64,000 nucleotides of DNA, from positions 1-64,000 of the forward strand of contig NZ_CALJPC010000002.1 of assembly GCF_937981295.1 (NCBI RefSeq), written 5' to 3'. Each line of letters starts with the position of its first letter. Position 1 is the first letter of the stretch. Shown here piece by piece: positions 16,572 through 25,170 of the stretch. The translations under genes and the position numbers were made by a program. This stretch comes from an uncultured Campylobacter sp. GTDB lineage: Bacteria > Campylobacterota > Campylobacteria > Campylobacterales > Campylobacteraceae. The notes under the pieces are model-generated. The model had not been told where the DNA came from and did no database searches. It saw only the letters and a list, made by a program, of their open reading frames with translations.

Positions 16572-19352
16572 CTAGCGCTTTAATTTATAAACTTTCACAG
16601 CAGGGCTTAAGATCACAGGCTCGAATAGCTCGGGCCTGTATCTTTCAAATACAAAAAGCTGAATATAGCTTGAGTTTAGCATCGTCTTATCTAGCAGCAA
16701 AAATCGCCCGTAATCGCGCATGAAAATCACGTAAAATTGCGCGCTGCTGTCCATATTAAACTCCTTGACCGCAAGCTTGCCGTTCGCGTCGTAGCTCGTT
16801 TCGTAAAAGGTATTGATCGCGAATTTTCTGCCGCTATACTCTAAATTTAAAAGGCTCGGTGAGATCGAAAAGCCGTTGTCCATATGCACGCCGCTTTGAT
16901 CCTGAACGAACCTATCGCTCGTTATGAAAAACAGCTCACTTAGCTGCTTGCCATCGGTGATGTCGATGTTTGAAAACTGCGTAACGACAGGGAAGATATT
17001 CATCATACGATCGGGCAGGATGTAGTAGATGTCACGCGTAGGCTTTGGCGGCTTAAAATCAGCCAGTCCCAAGCTTAAGATAAAGTCATTTACGTCCGTG
17101 GCATTATAATCTTTTAAAATTTGCTTTAGCTTGTTTGGAATTTTTTCGCTATATCCGCGCTCGGTGTATTCGACATCTAGGCGCGCCATATTTGCAGAGC
17201 TCATCTGATCTCTAAAAAGTGCGAAGCTAACGGGAAAATTATCGTTGCCGAGGTGTTTGCCGCCGTCAATGAGGGTCTTTACGTCGCTGTAATAGCGTAT
17301 GCCGTATCCGTAGTCCCACCACGAAAGAGCGTAATCCTCGCGCTGCGCCTTATCTTTGAGCTCATCTAGCACCCGCACCTCGCTTTGATAAAAGACCGTA
17401 TCGACCTTGTACGAGACGATGTGCTGCCACGCGGGATAGATCGCAAGCGCCGTCAAAATAAGCAGTATCGCGCGCCCCGCGATCTTTGGCAGATCCAAGC
17501 GCTTTACGCAAAAATACAAAATGTATCCAAAGCTCAGCCCCATCACGCCCACGGCGTAGATCGTAAATCTAAGGCCCGCTTTGTTCGCCGCAAAGCCCAA
17601 AAGCAGAAGTGGGATCGAGAGCAAAAATTCCTTATGTCTAAAGCAAAGCACTAAATATCCGATCGTCGCGATCACGAAAACCGCGACGTGCGAGCTGATG
17701 CGCTCCATAAAGATCTTAGGCGGCACGATGCCTGATTCTTGGATCGTTTGATTGACGTTGAAAAAATGAAATGCCGTATCGGCGTTGTCCGCAAAGGAGC
17801 GGAAGATATAAAATTTTGCCTGAAAGATGATCGGGCTAAGACCTCCGTTTGCGACGAAAAAGACTACGGCAAGCGCGCCGATAATCGCTAAAATTTTAAA
17901 ATTTAATAGCTTTCCTTTAAATGCAAAGAGCCAAAATAGCGTAAGCGAGATTAAAATTTTTGCCACCAAAGGCGTGGAGCAAAGCGCAATCAAAAAGATG
18001 ATCATCGCTTCGTAATTTACCGCACTTTTTCGCTTAAAAATCAGCGTGTAGGCGAAAAACATGGCGAGCATCATGGAATTTAGCGAGAAGCTTGAGGGAT
18101 ACCACCACATATAAAATATCACAAACGCGCCCAGCCAAAACAGCGTGCTGCGCGAACCGCGCGTGCAGATACGGATGAGCGCCCACAAGATACACATCGC
18201 AAGCACGATATTTAACATATCGGTGTCGTAATACCCCGCCATCGTGCGGTTGTAGTAGCTATTCGCCACGCTCGCGACAAGCGCGCCGATGAAGCCCGCG
18301 CGCATGCAGCGAAACTCGCTTGAGATCAGCAAGATCGGCACTACGATGAGCGAGCTAAACAAAGCCGGCAGATAAACGAAGATCGTCTCGATTTTAAAGG
18401 GCAAAATTTCAGCCAAAAACGCCGTCACGATCGAAAGCGGTGCACTAAAGTAGCTAAGATCGTTGGGCTGATGAAAGCCGGCGAGGCGATCGCGCGCGCC
18501 CTCTGCAAAGGCGTAGCCGTCGTTTGTGTTTATCATCAGCTCGCCATCCCAAAAAAAGTAGTTCACAAAACCGCTCGCCCAGTGCACCCACCACATACGA
18601 AACGCCACGCTAAAGGCAAATGCGAACAAAATCATCAGCAAAATATGCTTGGAGAACTCATAATTTTTTATAAAGCCAAAAATTCTGCGCCTAGCAGGGA
18701 GTGCGCCTGCTGACTGATTTTTAGAATTTTGGGAATTTTCTGCTGTGGGGCTTTTAGAATTATCAGAATTTATGCCGTTTGTAGAATTTAAAGCACTTGC
18801 GGAATTCGTATTTTTAAATTTAGCCAAATTAGCGGCTTTTGCGGAATTTTTATTTGTAGAGTTCGCAGCGCCAGTGGAATTTTTATTTGTAGAATTTTTG
18901 CTCGTGGGATTCGCAGTACCTTTCAAATTTGAGTTTGTAGAATTTGCGCCTGCGGAATTTTCAGAATTTACCGAGGTAGAATTTCGTCCGCTTGATTTTT
19001 TAGCCTTTTTGGATTTTTTTTGTGCTCGCATTTTTGCAGAAACAGCGCGCGCTTGATCGTCGCTTAAATTTTTAACGCCGGCGTGCGCGGAATTTTTGCT
19101 CGCAGAATTTTTTGCATCAAGCGCGGAATTTTTATCGCTCTGAGGCGCGGTATCCTCGCTACCCTTAAGCTCGGCATTTTCGCCGCTAAAATTCTCTCCG
19201 CCGCTTGCGGAATACTCTGCGTCAAAATTTCCCTCACTAGCAAAATTTTCGCTTAAGGCAGCTTTGTCGGCACCCATTGATTGCGCGCCTTTTTGATCGT
19301 CCGATCCTTCGTCAATCTCTCTGACGCTAAAAGCCTTTTTTTCTTCACCCAC
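16572..19352 (-). CDS. pglB: Oligosaccharyltransferase PglB with a long N-terminal extension
   Basis: Transfers the lipid-linked glycan to Asn in D/E-x-N-x-S/T sequons at the periplasmic face. From residue about 225 it is a typical STT3/PglB: some 13 membrane helices, then a soluble domain with WWDYGYG (residues 678-684). GYYDTDMLN includes the metal-site Asp pair of the second periplasmic loop. The total is 926 residues against about 713 in C. jejuni. The excess lies almost entirely in residues 1-225, a Lys/Asn/Ser/Ala-rich tail with many KNSA/KNST repeats and a basic patch QKKSKKAKKS. The tail precedes the first helix and so should be cytoplasmic. An internal start could give a normal-length form, but I see no clear one. 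Confidence 0.95.
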   Translation of the reverse strand: MGEEKKAFSVREIDEGSDDQKGAQSMGADKAALSENFASEGNFDAEYSASGGENFSGENAELKGSEDTAPQSDKNSALDAKNSASKNSAHAGVKNLSDDQARAVSAKMRAQKKSKKAKKSSGRNSTSVNSENSAGANSTNSNLKGTANPTSKNSTNKNSTGAANSTNKNSAKAANLAKFKNTNSASALNSTNGINSDNSKSPTAENSQNSKNQSAGALPARRRIFGFIKNYEFSKHILLMILFAFAFSVAFRMWWVHWASGFVNYFFWDGELMINTNDGYAFAEGARDRLAGFHQPNDLSYFSAPLSIVTAFLAEILPFKIETIFVYLPALFSSLIVVPILLISSEFRCMRAGFIGALVASVANSYYNRTMAGYYDTDMLNIVLAMCILWALIRICTRGSRSTLFWLGAFVIFYMWWYPSSFSLNSMMLAMFFAYTLIFKRKSAVNYEAMIIFLIALCSTPLVAKILISLTLFWLFAFKGKLLNFKILAIIGALAVVFFVANGGLSPIIFQAKFYIFRSFADNADTAFHFFNVNQTIQESGIVPPKIFMERISSHVAVFVIATIGYLVLCFRHKEFLLSIPLLLLGFAANKAGLRFTIYAVGVMGLSFGYILYFCVKRLDLPKIAGRAILLILTALAIYPAWQHIVSYKVDTVFYQSEVRVLDELKDKAQREDYALSWWDYGYGIRYYSDVKTLIDGGKHLGNDNFPVSFALFRDQMSSANMARLDVEYTERGYSEKIPNKLKQILKDYNATDVNDFILSLGLADFKPPKPTRDIYYILPDRMMNIFPVVTQFSNIDITDGKQLSELFFITSDRFVQDQSGVHMDNGFSISPSLLNLEYSGRKFAINTFYETSYDANGKLAVKEFNMDSSAQFYVIFMRDYGRFLLLDKTMLNSSYIQLFVFERYRPELFEPVILSPAVKVYKLKR
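18693..19250 (-). repeat. KNSA/KNST low-complexity tract at the start of pglB
   Basis: Encodes about residues 35-220 of PglB. On the plus strand it reads as irregular copies of GCGGAATTTTT or GTAGAATTT spaced by multiples of three bases. It is the longest example of the insertion type also seen at 26046-26366 and 31099-31488. Confidence 0.7.
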
Positions 19353-19354
19353 GC

Positions 19355-20473
19355 CTATTTTCCTTCGTCGATTTGTTCTATTTTTGCGATCAGCTCGCTT
19401 GCTATCCGTTTTTTATCGAAAAACGAGGCTCTAATTTTAGCCTTTTTCTCATAAAATTTTACATAATTTTCATCATCCAGTGCTTTTTGCATCGCCGCTT
19501 GAGTGCTTTCTAGATCGTTCACACCCACCAGCACGCCCCATTCGCTCTGCCCCATAAGCTCGCGCGCGCCGCTTTGATGATCGCTTGAAATCACGAGCTT
19601 GCCGCATGCAAGAGCTTCAATAAGCGCGTTTGAAAAGCCCTCAAAAAGGCTTACGAAGACAAACGCGTAGCATCTGGCCATATATTTATACGGATTTGCG
19701 TCAAAGCCCAAAAGCTTCACGCGACCGCCCAAGCCTAGCTCCTCTATCAGGGCCTCAAGCTCGGCTCGCAGCACGCCGTCGCCCAAGATCAGCAGGTCTT
19801 TGTCGTTATTTTTTAAATTTGCATACGCGCGGATCAAAAGCGCGTGGTTTTTACCCGCATCGAGCCTGCCGACGCTTAGGAAAAACGGCCGCTCCTGCGC
19901 GACCTTCTCCTCTGCCTTGCGCCCGATCTCATCAAGATCGATCGCGTTGTATAGCACGCTCATCTTGCGCTCGTCGATTCCGAAATTATCCGCCAGATCG
20001 CGCAGATTTCCAAGCGAGTTTGGAAAGATAAAATCGGCCTTCGGATAGAGCTTGCGCAGCAAAAATTTTGAAATTTTGGATTTGAAGCTCGGCTCTTTAT
20101 ACAGCACCGACGGCGTCGAGCATTCGTTAAAAATCATCGTTCCGCCCAGTCCGTAAACTCGCGCCAGCGCCGCCACGTAACACGGGCGGTTCATCCAAAC
20201 GAAGTGGATGTCGATACCTAGGCGCTCGCATAGTTTTTTGTATCGCAGCGCCAAAAACGGCAGCTTTGCGAGCTTCAGCAGTCCGTTTTCAAAAGGGGCT
20301 GATTTTTCGATGAAATGGATCTGCACGCCGCTTGGAATTTCATAAAAAATCCTCTCATTCATCAGCACTAGATGCACTTCGTAGCGCGCCGTAAGCTCGC
20401 CTAAGAGGTTACTTACAACGCGCTCGGCGCCGCCGCCTCCCATCGAATAGATAAAAACGCTTAATTTCTTCAT
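19355..20473 (-). CDS. pglJ: GalNAc alpha-1,4 transferase, PglJ
   Basis: Second GalNAc transferase of the pgl pathway (GT4, cytoplasmic face of the membrane). The start KLSVFIYSMGGGGAERVVSN and blocks such as PFLALRYKKLCERLGID, FNECSTPSVLY, YNAIDLDEIG and LLGFDANPYKYMARC resemble C. jejuni PglJ closely. FVSLFEGFSNALIEALAC carries the GT4 E-x7-E. Ends 2 bases before pglB, as expected for its neighbour in the cluster. Confidence 0.92.
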   Translation of the reverse strand: MKKLSVFIYSMGGGGAERVVSNLLGELTARYEVHLVLMNERIFYEIPSGVQIHFIEKSAPFENGLLKLAKLPFLALRYKKLCERLGIDIHFVWMNRPCYVAALARVYGLGGTMIFNECSTPSVLYKEPSFKSKISKFLLRKLYPKADFIFPNSLGNLRDLADNFGIDERKMSVLYNAIDLDEIGRKAEEKVAQERPFFLSVGRLDAGKNHALLIRAYANLKNNDKDLLILGDGVLRAELEALIEELGLGGRVKLLGFDANPYKYMARCYAFVFVSLFEGFSNALIEALACGKLVISSDHQSGARELMGQSEWGVLVGVNDLESTQAAMQKALDDENYVKFYEKKAKIRASFFDKKRIASELIAKIEQIDEGK

Positions 20474-20722
20474 CCCTTTACCTTTTAAATTTCTGCCGCG
20501 CTATAAATTTAAGCTTTGCTCGCGCCTTTTTATGCGAGCATGCGCCGCGCAATCTGTTTAAATTTAGCGCATTTTGCGCTACCTCCAAGCGGGCAAAATT
20601 TCATCGCGCGATGCGCTTTATAAATTTAAACACGCCGTTTTGCTCGAGCACAAGACGCTATCTTAGCACACCGAAGTTTAAATTTAATCCCTGCGCGGCG
20701 CTAGGGCATCGATAAGCGGCTG

Positions 20723-21766
20723 CTATTTGCGCGCAAACCGATCGATCAAGCCCTGCCAGAGCTTAATGATGCGCTCTTGCGAAAACTCGTCTAAGCTTTC
20801 ATTTGCATTTTGCACGAGAGCGTCTCGCAGCTTCTCATCGCTCATTAAAATTTTGAGCTTGCTCGCAAGTTCATTCGCATCGCCGCATTTAAACAAAATG
20901 CCGCTAAAGCCGTCCTTTATGAGCTCTTTTGCGCCCGCCGTATCGCTGCTAAGCCGTGCGCAGCCATAAAATGCAGACTCGATCAGCACGTTTGAAAGCC
21001 CTTCATTAAGCGAGCTTAGCACAAAAATTTTAGCTTCTTTATACAGCTCGCTCACGTCCTGCTTATGCCCTAAAAATCGCACTTCAAGCCCTAGCCGCGC
21101 CACGAGCTCGCGCAAGCTTTCGCGCAGCGATCCGTCGCCCGCGATTAAAATTTCCCACTTCGCAAGCAGGCTTTTATCGATCCTGCTTAGCGCGTCAAAG
21201 TAAATTTCATACCCCTTTACGGGCTCGAGCCTGCCGACGCTTAAGATCACGTTTCGCTTAGCGCCTTTGGTACCGCAAATCTCGCCGAAAAAGGGGTTAT
21301 GCACGACGAAGCAGTTTTTGATAAATCGCGAATAGTACTCAAAGTCCGAGCGCGTAAGCACCGTAAGCGCGTCTGCTTTTTTGTAGCACAGATCGCGCAC
21401 GCGGCTAAAAAGCCCGCTTCGCAGATAATCGTGCGCGTTGTGCTCGGTCGCGATGAGCGGGATGCCTAGCCCGAAGCTTGCGATCACGCACGCTACGTTC
21501 GTCCAGTCCATAAAGCTGATGATGACGCTTGGGCGCTCGCGCTTGAAACACTCGCGCAAAATTCTGTATTTATCGAACCTGCCGCCGTTTTTATAAACGT
21601 CCAGATGCAAAAATTTTATCTTTTCGCTAAATTTATACCTGCCCTCGTCATTTTCCAAAATCGCGATCGTAACGTCGTTCGCGCGCGCAAAATGGTTCGC
21701 CAAAACCTGCAGCACGCGCTCGGCGCCGCCGTTTCTAAGAGCCGCGATGACGAATAAAATTTTCAT
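20723..21766 (-). CDS. PglH-like GT4 glycosyltransferase (second copy)
   Basis: GT4 enzyme starting MKILFVIAALRNGGAERVLQ. It has ISFMDWTNVACVIASFGLGI, ATEHNAHDYLRSG and SSLNEGLSNVLIESAFYGC with the E-x7-E pair. It is similar along its length to the protein at 23028-24107 and to C. jejuni PglH, the GalNAc polymerase that adds the remaining GalNAc residues. By order (between the GT2 and pglJ) it has no counterpart in C. jejuni. It could add a different sugar or share chain extension with its paralogue. Overlaps the GT2 stop by 4 bases; a 249-base spacer without a visible gene separates it from pglJ. Confidence 0.82.
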   Translation of the reverse strand: MKILFVIAALRNGGAERVLQVLANHFARANDVTIAILENDEGRYKFSEKIKFLHLDVYKNGGRFDKYRILRECFKRERPSVIISFMDWTNVACVIASFGLGIPLIATEHNAHDYLRSGLFSRVRDLCYKKADALTVLTRSDFEYYSRFIKNCFVVHNPFFGEICGTKGAKRNVILSVGRLEPVKGYEIYFDALSRIDKSLLAKWEILIAGDGSLRESLRELVARLGLEVRFLGHKQDVSELYKEAKIFVLSSLNEGLSNVLIESAFYGCARLSSDTAGAKELIKDGFSGILFKCGDANELASKLKILMSDEKLRDALVQNANESLDEFSQERIIKLWQGLIDRFARK

Positions 21767-23028
21767 TTTAGCTTCCGATAAATTTTATAAAATAGCCGCA
21801 AAAACGCGGGGCTAGCGTAAAATAAGACCATCATCAGCGTCTGCGTGCGGCTTGCATGCGCTGCGAAAAATCCAAAATCCAGCCGCTCGCGCACCAAAGC
21901 GTGCAGTGAGCGGATCTGATCCGCAGCTTCTGCAACGCTTAAAGGAGAGCGCGGATCTGCGGTCTTTCTTTGCGACGCAGAATTTTGCTTAGAATTCCGC
22001 ATATAATTTTGCTTGGCGGAATTTTTAAATGCGGAATTTTTACCGCATGCGCAAGATAAACTACCAGCGTCATGCAAATCTGCCTCGTTTGTCAAACCGC
22101 ACGTATTAGCCTCAGAAGGAGAAGTTGCATCTCCATCCAAGCCTGCAGCGTCAAAGCTCGATTTGATAATTAAAAACGCCGTATTCAGCGCGGACTCGCA
22201 GCGAGTGAAATTAGCCTCACGCGCCAAGCTCGGATAATTCGCAGCGATCGCCTCAGTATAGCGGCGCACCGCAGCGATGACCGCAAGATGCCTGCGCGCG
22301 AATGAGTTTACGGTAGAGCCCGCCCTTACGCGATAAAAATATAAAATTTCATCCGTGCACGCCGTAATGGAAGCGTTAAAAATATCAAAAAATATCGCCA
22401 CATCCTCATAGATCTGCCCCATAGGAAAGCGCAAAGCAGTGAAAATTTCGCGAGCAAACAGCGCGCGCCAAACTGCAGTGCTAAAATACGGATCCTGCGT
22501 ACAGCTGCGTCTAAAAAGCTCTTGCGGCGATATTTTGTATTCGCCTGCGCAGGTATTTAAATTTGCAGCTCCTCCCGGATCGCTAATCTCTTTAGAATTT
22601 TGATTTTCTTTAGAATTCAAAGCCGCCTTGAAATTATTTATTTCGCTCTCGTCGCTAAATGCTGTGTAGCCGCACATAGCTATTTTGGTGCAAAATTTCT
22701 GCGTCAGGCGAAAAAGCGTCTCAATCAAATCAAAGCTTATCAAATCGTCGCTATCTACGAAGCTGATAAACTCCCCGCGAGCGACATCTAAAGCAGCGTT
22801 TCGCGCGCTAGCCTGCCCGCCGTTTGGTTTATGCAGCACTCGCACACGGGGATCACGCGTGACGTATTCGTCGCAAATCGCCTCGCTGCCGTCATTTGAT
22901 CCATCATCTACGAGCAAAATTTCTAAGTTAGTATAGGTCTGCGCCGTGATGCGCTCCACGCAAGCGCGCAGGAATTCTTTGACATTATAAACGGGGATGA
23001 TGACCGAGATTAGGGGATTTTCGCTCAT
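21763..23028 (-). CDS. Family 2 glycosyltransferase (PglI position)
   Basis: GT2 (GT-A fold) enzyme. The N-terminus PLISVIIPVYNVKEFLRACV is followed by the DDGSNDGS loop, NGGQASARNAALDVARGE and the metal-binding FVDSDDLIS. In C. jejuni the GT2 between pglH and pglJ is PglI, which adds the branching glucose; by position this is the counterpart. At 421 residues it is longer than PglI. Two Asn/Ser/Ala-rich stretches account for much of the excess: around NSKENQNSKEISDPG, and a segment near residues 320-365 with KNSAFKNSAKQNYMRNSKQN. The sugar specificity cannot be read from sequence. Confidence 0.8.
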   Translation of the reverse strand: MSENPLISVIIPVYNVKEFLRACVERITAQTYTNLEILLVDDGSNDGSEAICDEYVTRDPRVRVLHKPNGGQASARNAALDVARGEFISFVDSDDLISFDLIETLFRLTQKFCTKIAMCGYTAFSDESEINNFKAALNSKENQNSKEISDPGGAANLNTCAGEYKISPQELFRRSCTQDPYFSTAVWRALFAREIFTALRFPMGQIYEDVAIFFDIFNASITACTDEILYFYRVRAGSTVNSFARRHLAVIAAVRRYTEAIAANYPSLAREANFTRCESALNTAFLIIKSSFDAAGLDGDATSPSEANTCGLTNEADLHDAGSLSCACGKNSAFKNSAKQNYMRNSKQNSASQRKTADPRSPLSVAEAADQIRSLHALVRERLDFGFFAAHASRTQTLMMVLFYASPAFLRLFYKIYRKLK

Positions 23029-24107
23029 TATTCCTCTCTTTTTATCGTAGCGGCTATGAAATCCAGCCAGCGTCGCCCGATCGTTTCAATTTTAAAGCTC
23101 TCTTCGCGCTTAGAGGCGTTTTGCACGAGCCGCTCGCGTAGCTTCTCGTCGCTCATTAGAATTTCAAGCTTTTTTGCGATGCTCGCGCTATCGCCTACAG
23201 GGCACAAAAACCCATCTACGCCGTCGCTTATAAGCTCGCTAGGACCTGCGATGCAATCCGTAGAAATTCTGGCGGTGCCGAAAAATATACTCTCCATCAA
23301 AATATTGCAAAAGCCCTCCATCTTGGAAGTTACGACTACGATTTTAGCGCGTTCATATAAGCTTTCGATATCGCGTACAAAGCCGATGAATTGCACATTT
23401 AAGCGCAGCTTCGCAGCTAGGCTCTCAAGGCTCTTTCGCTCCTCTCCGTCGCCTGCAATCACCACCTTCCACTCTTTTAAAAGATTGAAATCTATAAGCG
23501 CAAGCGCCTTAAGAAGGACATCAAAGCCCTTATAGACATTGAGTCGGCCGGCTGCTAGTATGATATTTTCTTTAGGCGGACGAGCATCTTTAGCATGGCT
23601 AATCTCAAACATTGGATTAGGCATGATCGCGCGATTTTGCACATATGTGTAATGATCCAGATCAAATTTACTAAGCACACTAAGACCTGCAGCCCTCGGA
23701 TAAAAGATCCGCTTGAGCGCTCGCCAGATCGGACTTTTTAAAAAACGATGATTGGTGTGCTCGGAGACGATGATTTTCTGCCCAACTCCGAGGTTTGCGA
23801 TAAGCGTAAGGACATTGGTATTATCTAAAAACGAGATTACGACGTCAAATTTACGACTTTTTAGAAGCCTGTGCAAGGCTAAAATTTTATCGTAGCGCTT
23901 TTTTATATTGCCAAATACTCCCAAATCGCCTACTCCTAAATCCAAGCTAATAAGCTCGATCTTAGGATCTAGCGCGTAAAACGGCTCATCTGCGTCAAAT
24001 TTTATCACGCAGACTTCATTCTCACGGCAGAAAAAATTTGCCAGCACGCTTAGCACGCGCTCGGCACCGCCCTTGCCTAAAGCAGAAATTACCATAGCTA
24101 TTTTCAT
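23028..24107 (-). CDS. pglH: PglH-like GT4 glycosyltransferase (GalNAc polymerase candidate)
   Basis: Starts MKIAMVISALGKGGAERVLS and shares with C. jejuni PglH the VISFLDNTNVLTLIANLG, VSEHTNHRFLKSPIWR and MEGFCNILMESIFFG regions. PglH adds several GalNAc residues to the lipid-linked glycan. It follows the pyruvyl transferase with a 1-base gap and overlaps the GT2 start. Of the two PglH-like genes it has the more PglH-like position, nearest galE, so the symbol is given here with some reserve. Confidence 0.8.
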   Translation of the reverse strand: MKIAMVISALGKGGAERVLSVLANFFCRENEVCVIKFDADEPFYALDPKIELISLDLGVGDLGVFGNIKKRYDKILALHRLLKSRKFDVVISFLDNTNVLTLIANLGVGQKIIVSEHTNHRFLKSPIWRALKRIFYPRAAGLSVLSKFDLDHYTYVQNRAIMPNPMFEISHAKDARPPKENIILAAGRLNVYKGFDVLLKALALIDFNLLKEWKVVIAGDGEERKSLESLAAKLRLNVQFIGFVRDIESLYERAKIVVVTSKMEGFCNILMESIFFGTARISTDCIAGPSELISDGVDGFLCPVGDSASIAKKLEILMSDEKLRERLVQNASKREESFKIETIGRRWLDFIAATIKREE

Positions 24108-24108
24108 T

Positions 24109-25170
24109 TTATGAGCCTAAACTTGTTTTTAAAAATTTCATCGAGTCCTCTCTTTTACGGCGCAACGCCTCATTTACGCCATCCCAATCGATAGTCGCGT
24201 CCAACCGCGCGTCTTTGGGATCTTGCAAAGCTCTATCTTCAAGCCCGAACGAGCCCAAAAGTGAGCTAAAGCGCGACGCGCCGCGACTGGCATTAACGAG
24301 CACAAAAAACGGCTTATTAAAGATTATGGAAAATACACAGCCGTGAAATGAGTCGGTTAGCACGAACTCCGCGCCCGCAGTAGCGCTTAGCCACGCTTCT
24401 ATGCCGATGCGGTTGCCGCGGTCGTTCACCTCATCTATCTCTAGGCCGCTTTGCTTCTTTAGTAGCTCTATCGCCGCTTCAGAGCGAGGCGATGGATCTA
24501 GGATATAGGCAAAACCCTTGCGCTGCGGCGCAAGGCTTAAAAATTTATCGTAAATCTCTTTGTTAGCCAAAAGCGTAGGATCTAGCACCCAGCGCGCATC
24601 TACGCCAAAGCATTCGCGCGCAAGCCTTACGCCGTCGCACTCGCGCACCGAAATAGCTTTAAATTTAGCCAAATTTGCAGCGTGAGCTTTTAAATCCGCG
24701 GGATTTTTAAGCCCACAGAGCCTATCTCCGCCGAAGCTTGCAGCATAGGCGATCCGCGTGCAGTTAGGCGGCAAAAATCCAAGGCTAAAGCAATCTGCAA
24801 AATCCGCAAAATAGCTAGGACGAAAAACCTGATCGCTTCCTAAAATCACCGCTTCAAAGCGTTCTTTCTCGCACAGCGCCTTTAAATCCGCAGGCATGCA
24901 AACAGGCGCGGTTAAAGGAATATTTTCCGCTACAAACTCGCTAGTATCGCGCTCGTAAGAGGGATTAAATTTCGCGCCGCAAAGCTCCTTTTTTAGCGCG
25001 CGCGCCACTAAAAATTTAATATACGCAATCGATAGTTTACTTCTTTGCAGGCGCAAGTTTATGAGCCGCGGCTTGTGCCCAAGCTCCACTAGCACGCGGC
25101 TTAGCGCGTAAGCTTGTAAAATTCCGCCGTAATTATTTACTAGCGGCAGGGTAAAAATCCCGATCTTCAT
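24109..25170 (-). CDS. Polysaccharide pyruvyl transferase family protein
   Basis: Family (PF04230) that transfers pyruvate from PEP to sugars as ketals in exopolysaccharides and cell-wall glycans. It begins IGIFTLPLVNNYGGILQAYAL, typical of the group, with the conserved TDSFHGCVFSIIFNKPFF block near the C-terminus. It overlaps the Fe-S protein gene upstream (ATGA) and is separated by 1 base from pglH. No such gene is part of the C. jejuni pgl cluster, so the glycan here may carry a pyruvyl or related acidic group. Alternatively the gene serves another surface polymer. Confidence 0.85.
   Translation of the reverse strand: MKIGIFTLPLVNNYGGILQAYALSRVLVELGHKPRLINLRLQRSKLSIAYIKFLVARALKKELCGAKFNPSYERDTSEFVAENIPLTAPVCMPADLKALCEKERFEAVILGSDQVFRPSYFADFADCFSLGFLPPNCTRIAYAASFGGDRLCGLKNPADLKAHAANLAKFKAISVRECDGVRLARECFGVDARWVLDPTLLANKEIYDKFLSLAPQRKGFAYILDPSPRSEAAIELLKKQSGLEIDEVNDRGNRIGIEAWLSATAGAEFVLTDSFHGCVFSIIFNKPFFVLVNASRGASRFSSLLGSFGLEDRALQDPKDARLDATIDWDGVNEALRRKREDSMKFLKTSLGS

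Noticed and set aside
18745..19056. Plus-strand open frame with repeated VEF/AEF peptides
   Set aside because: It is the antisense shadow of the pglB low-complexity tract. The pattern comes from the GCGGAATTTT words read on the other strand, and there is no ribosome-binding site.
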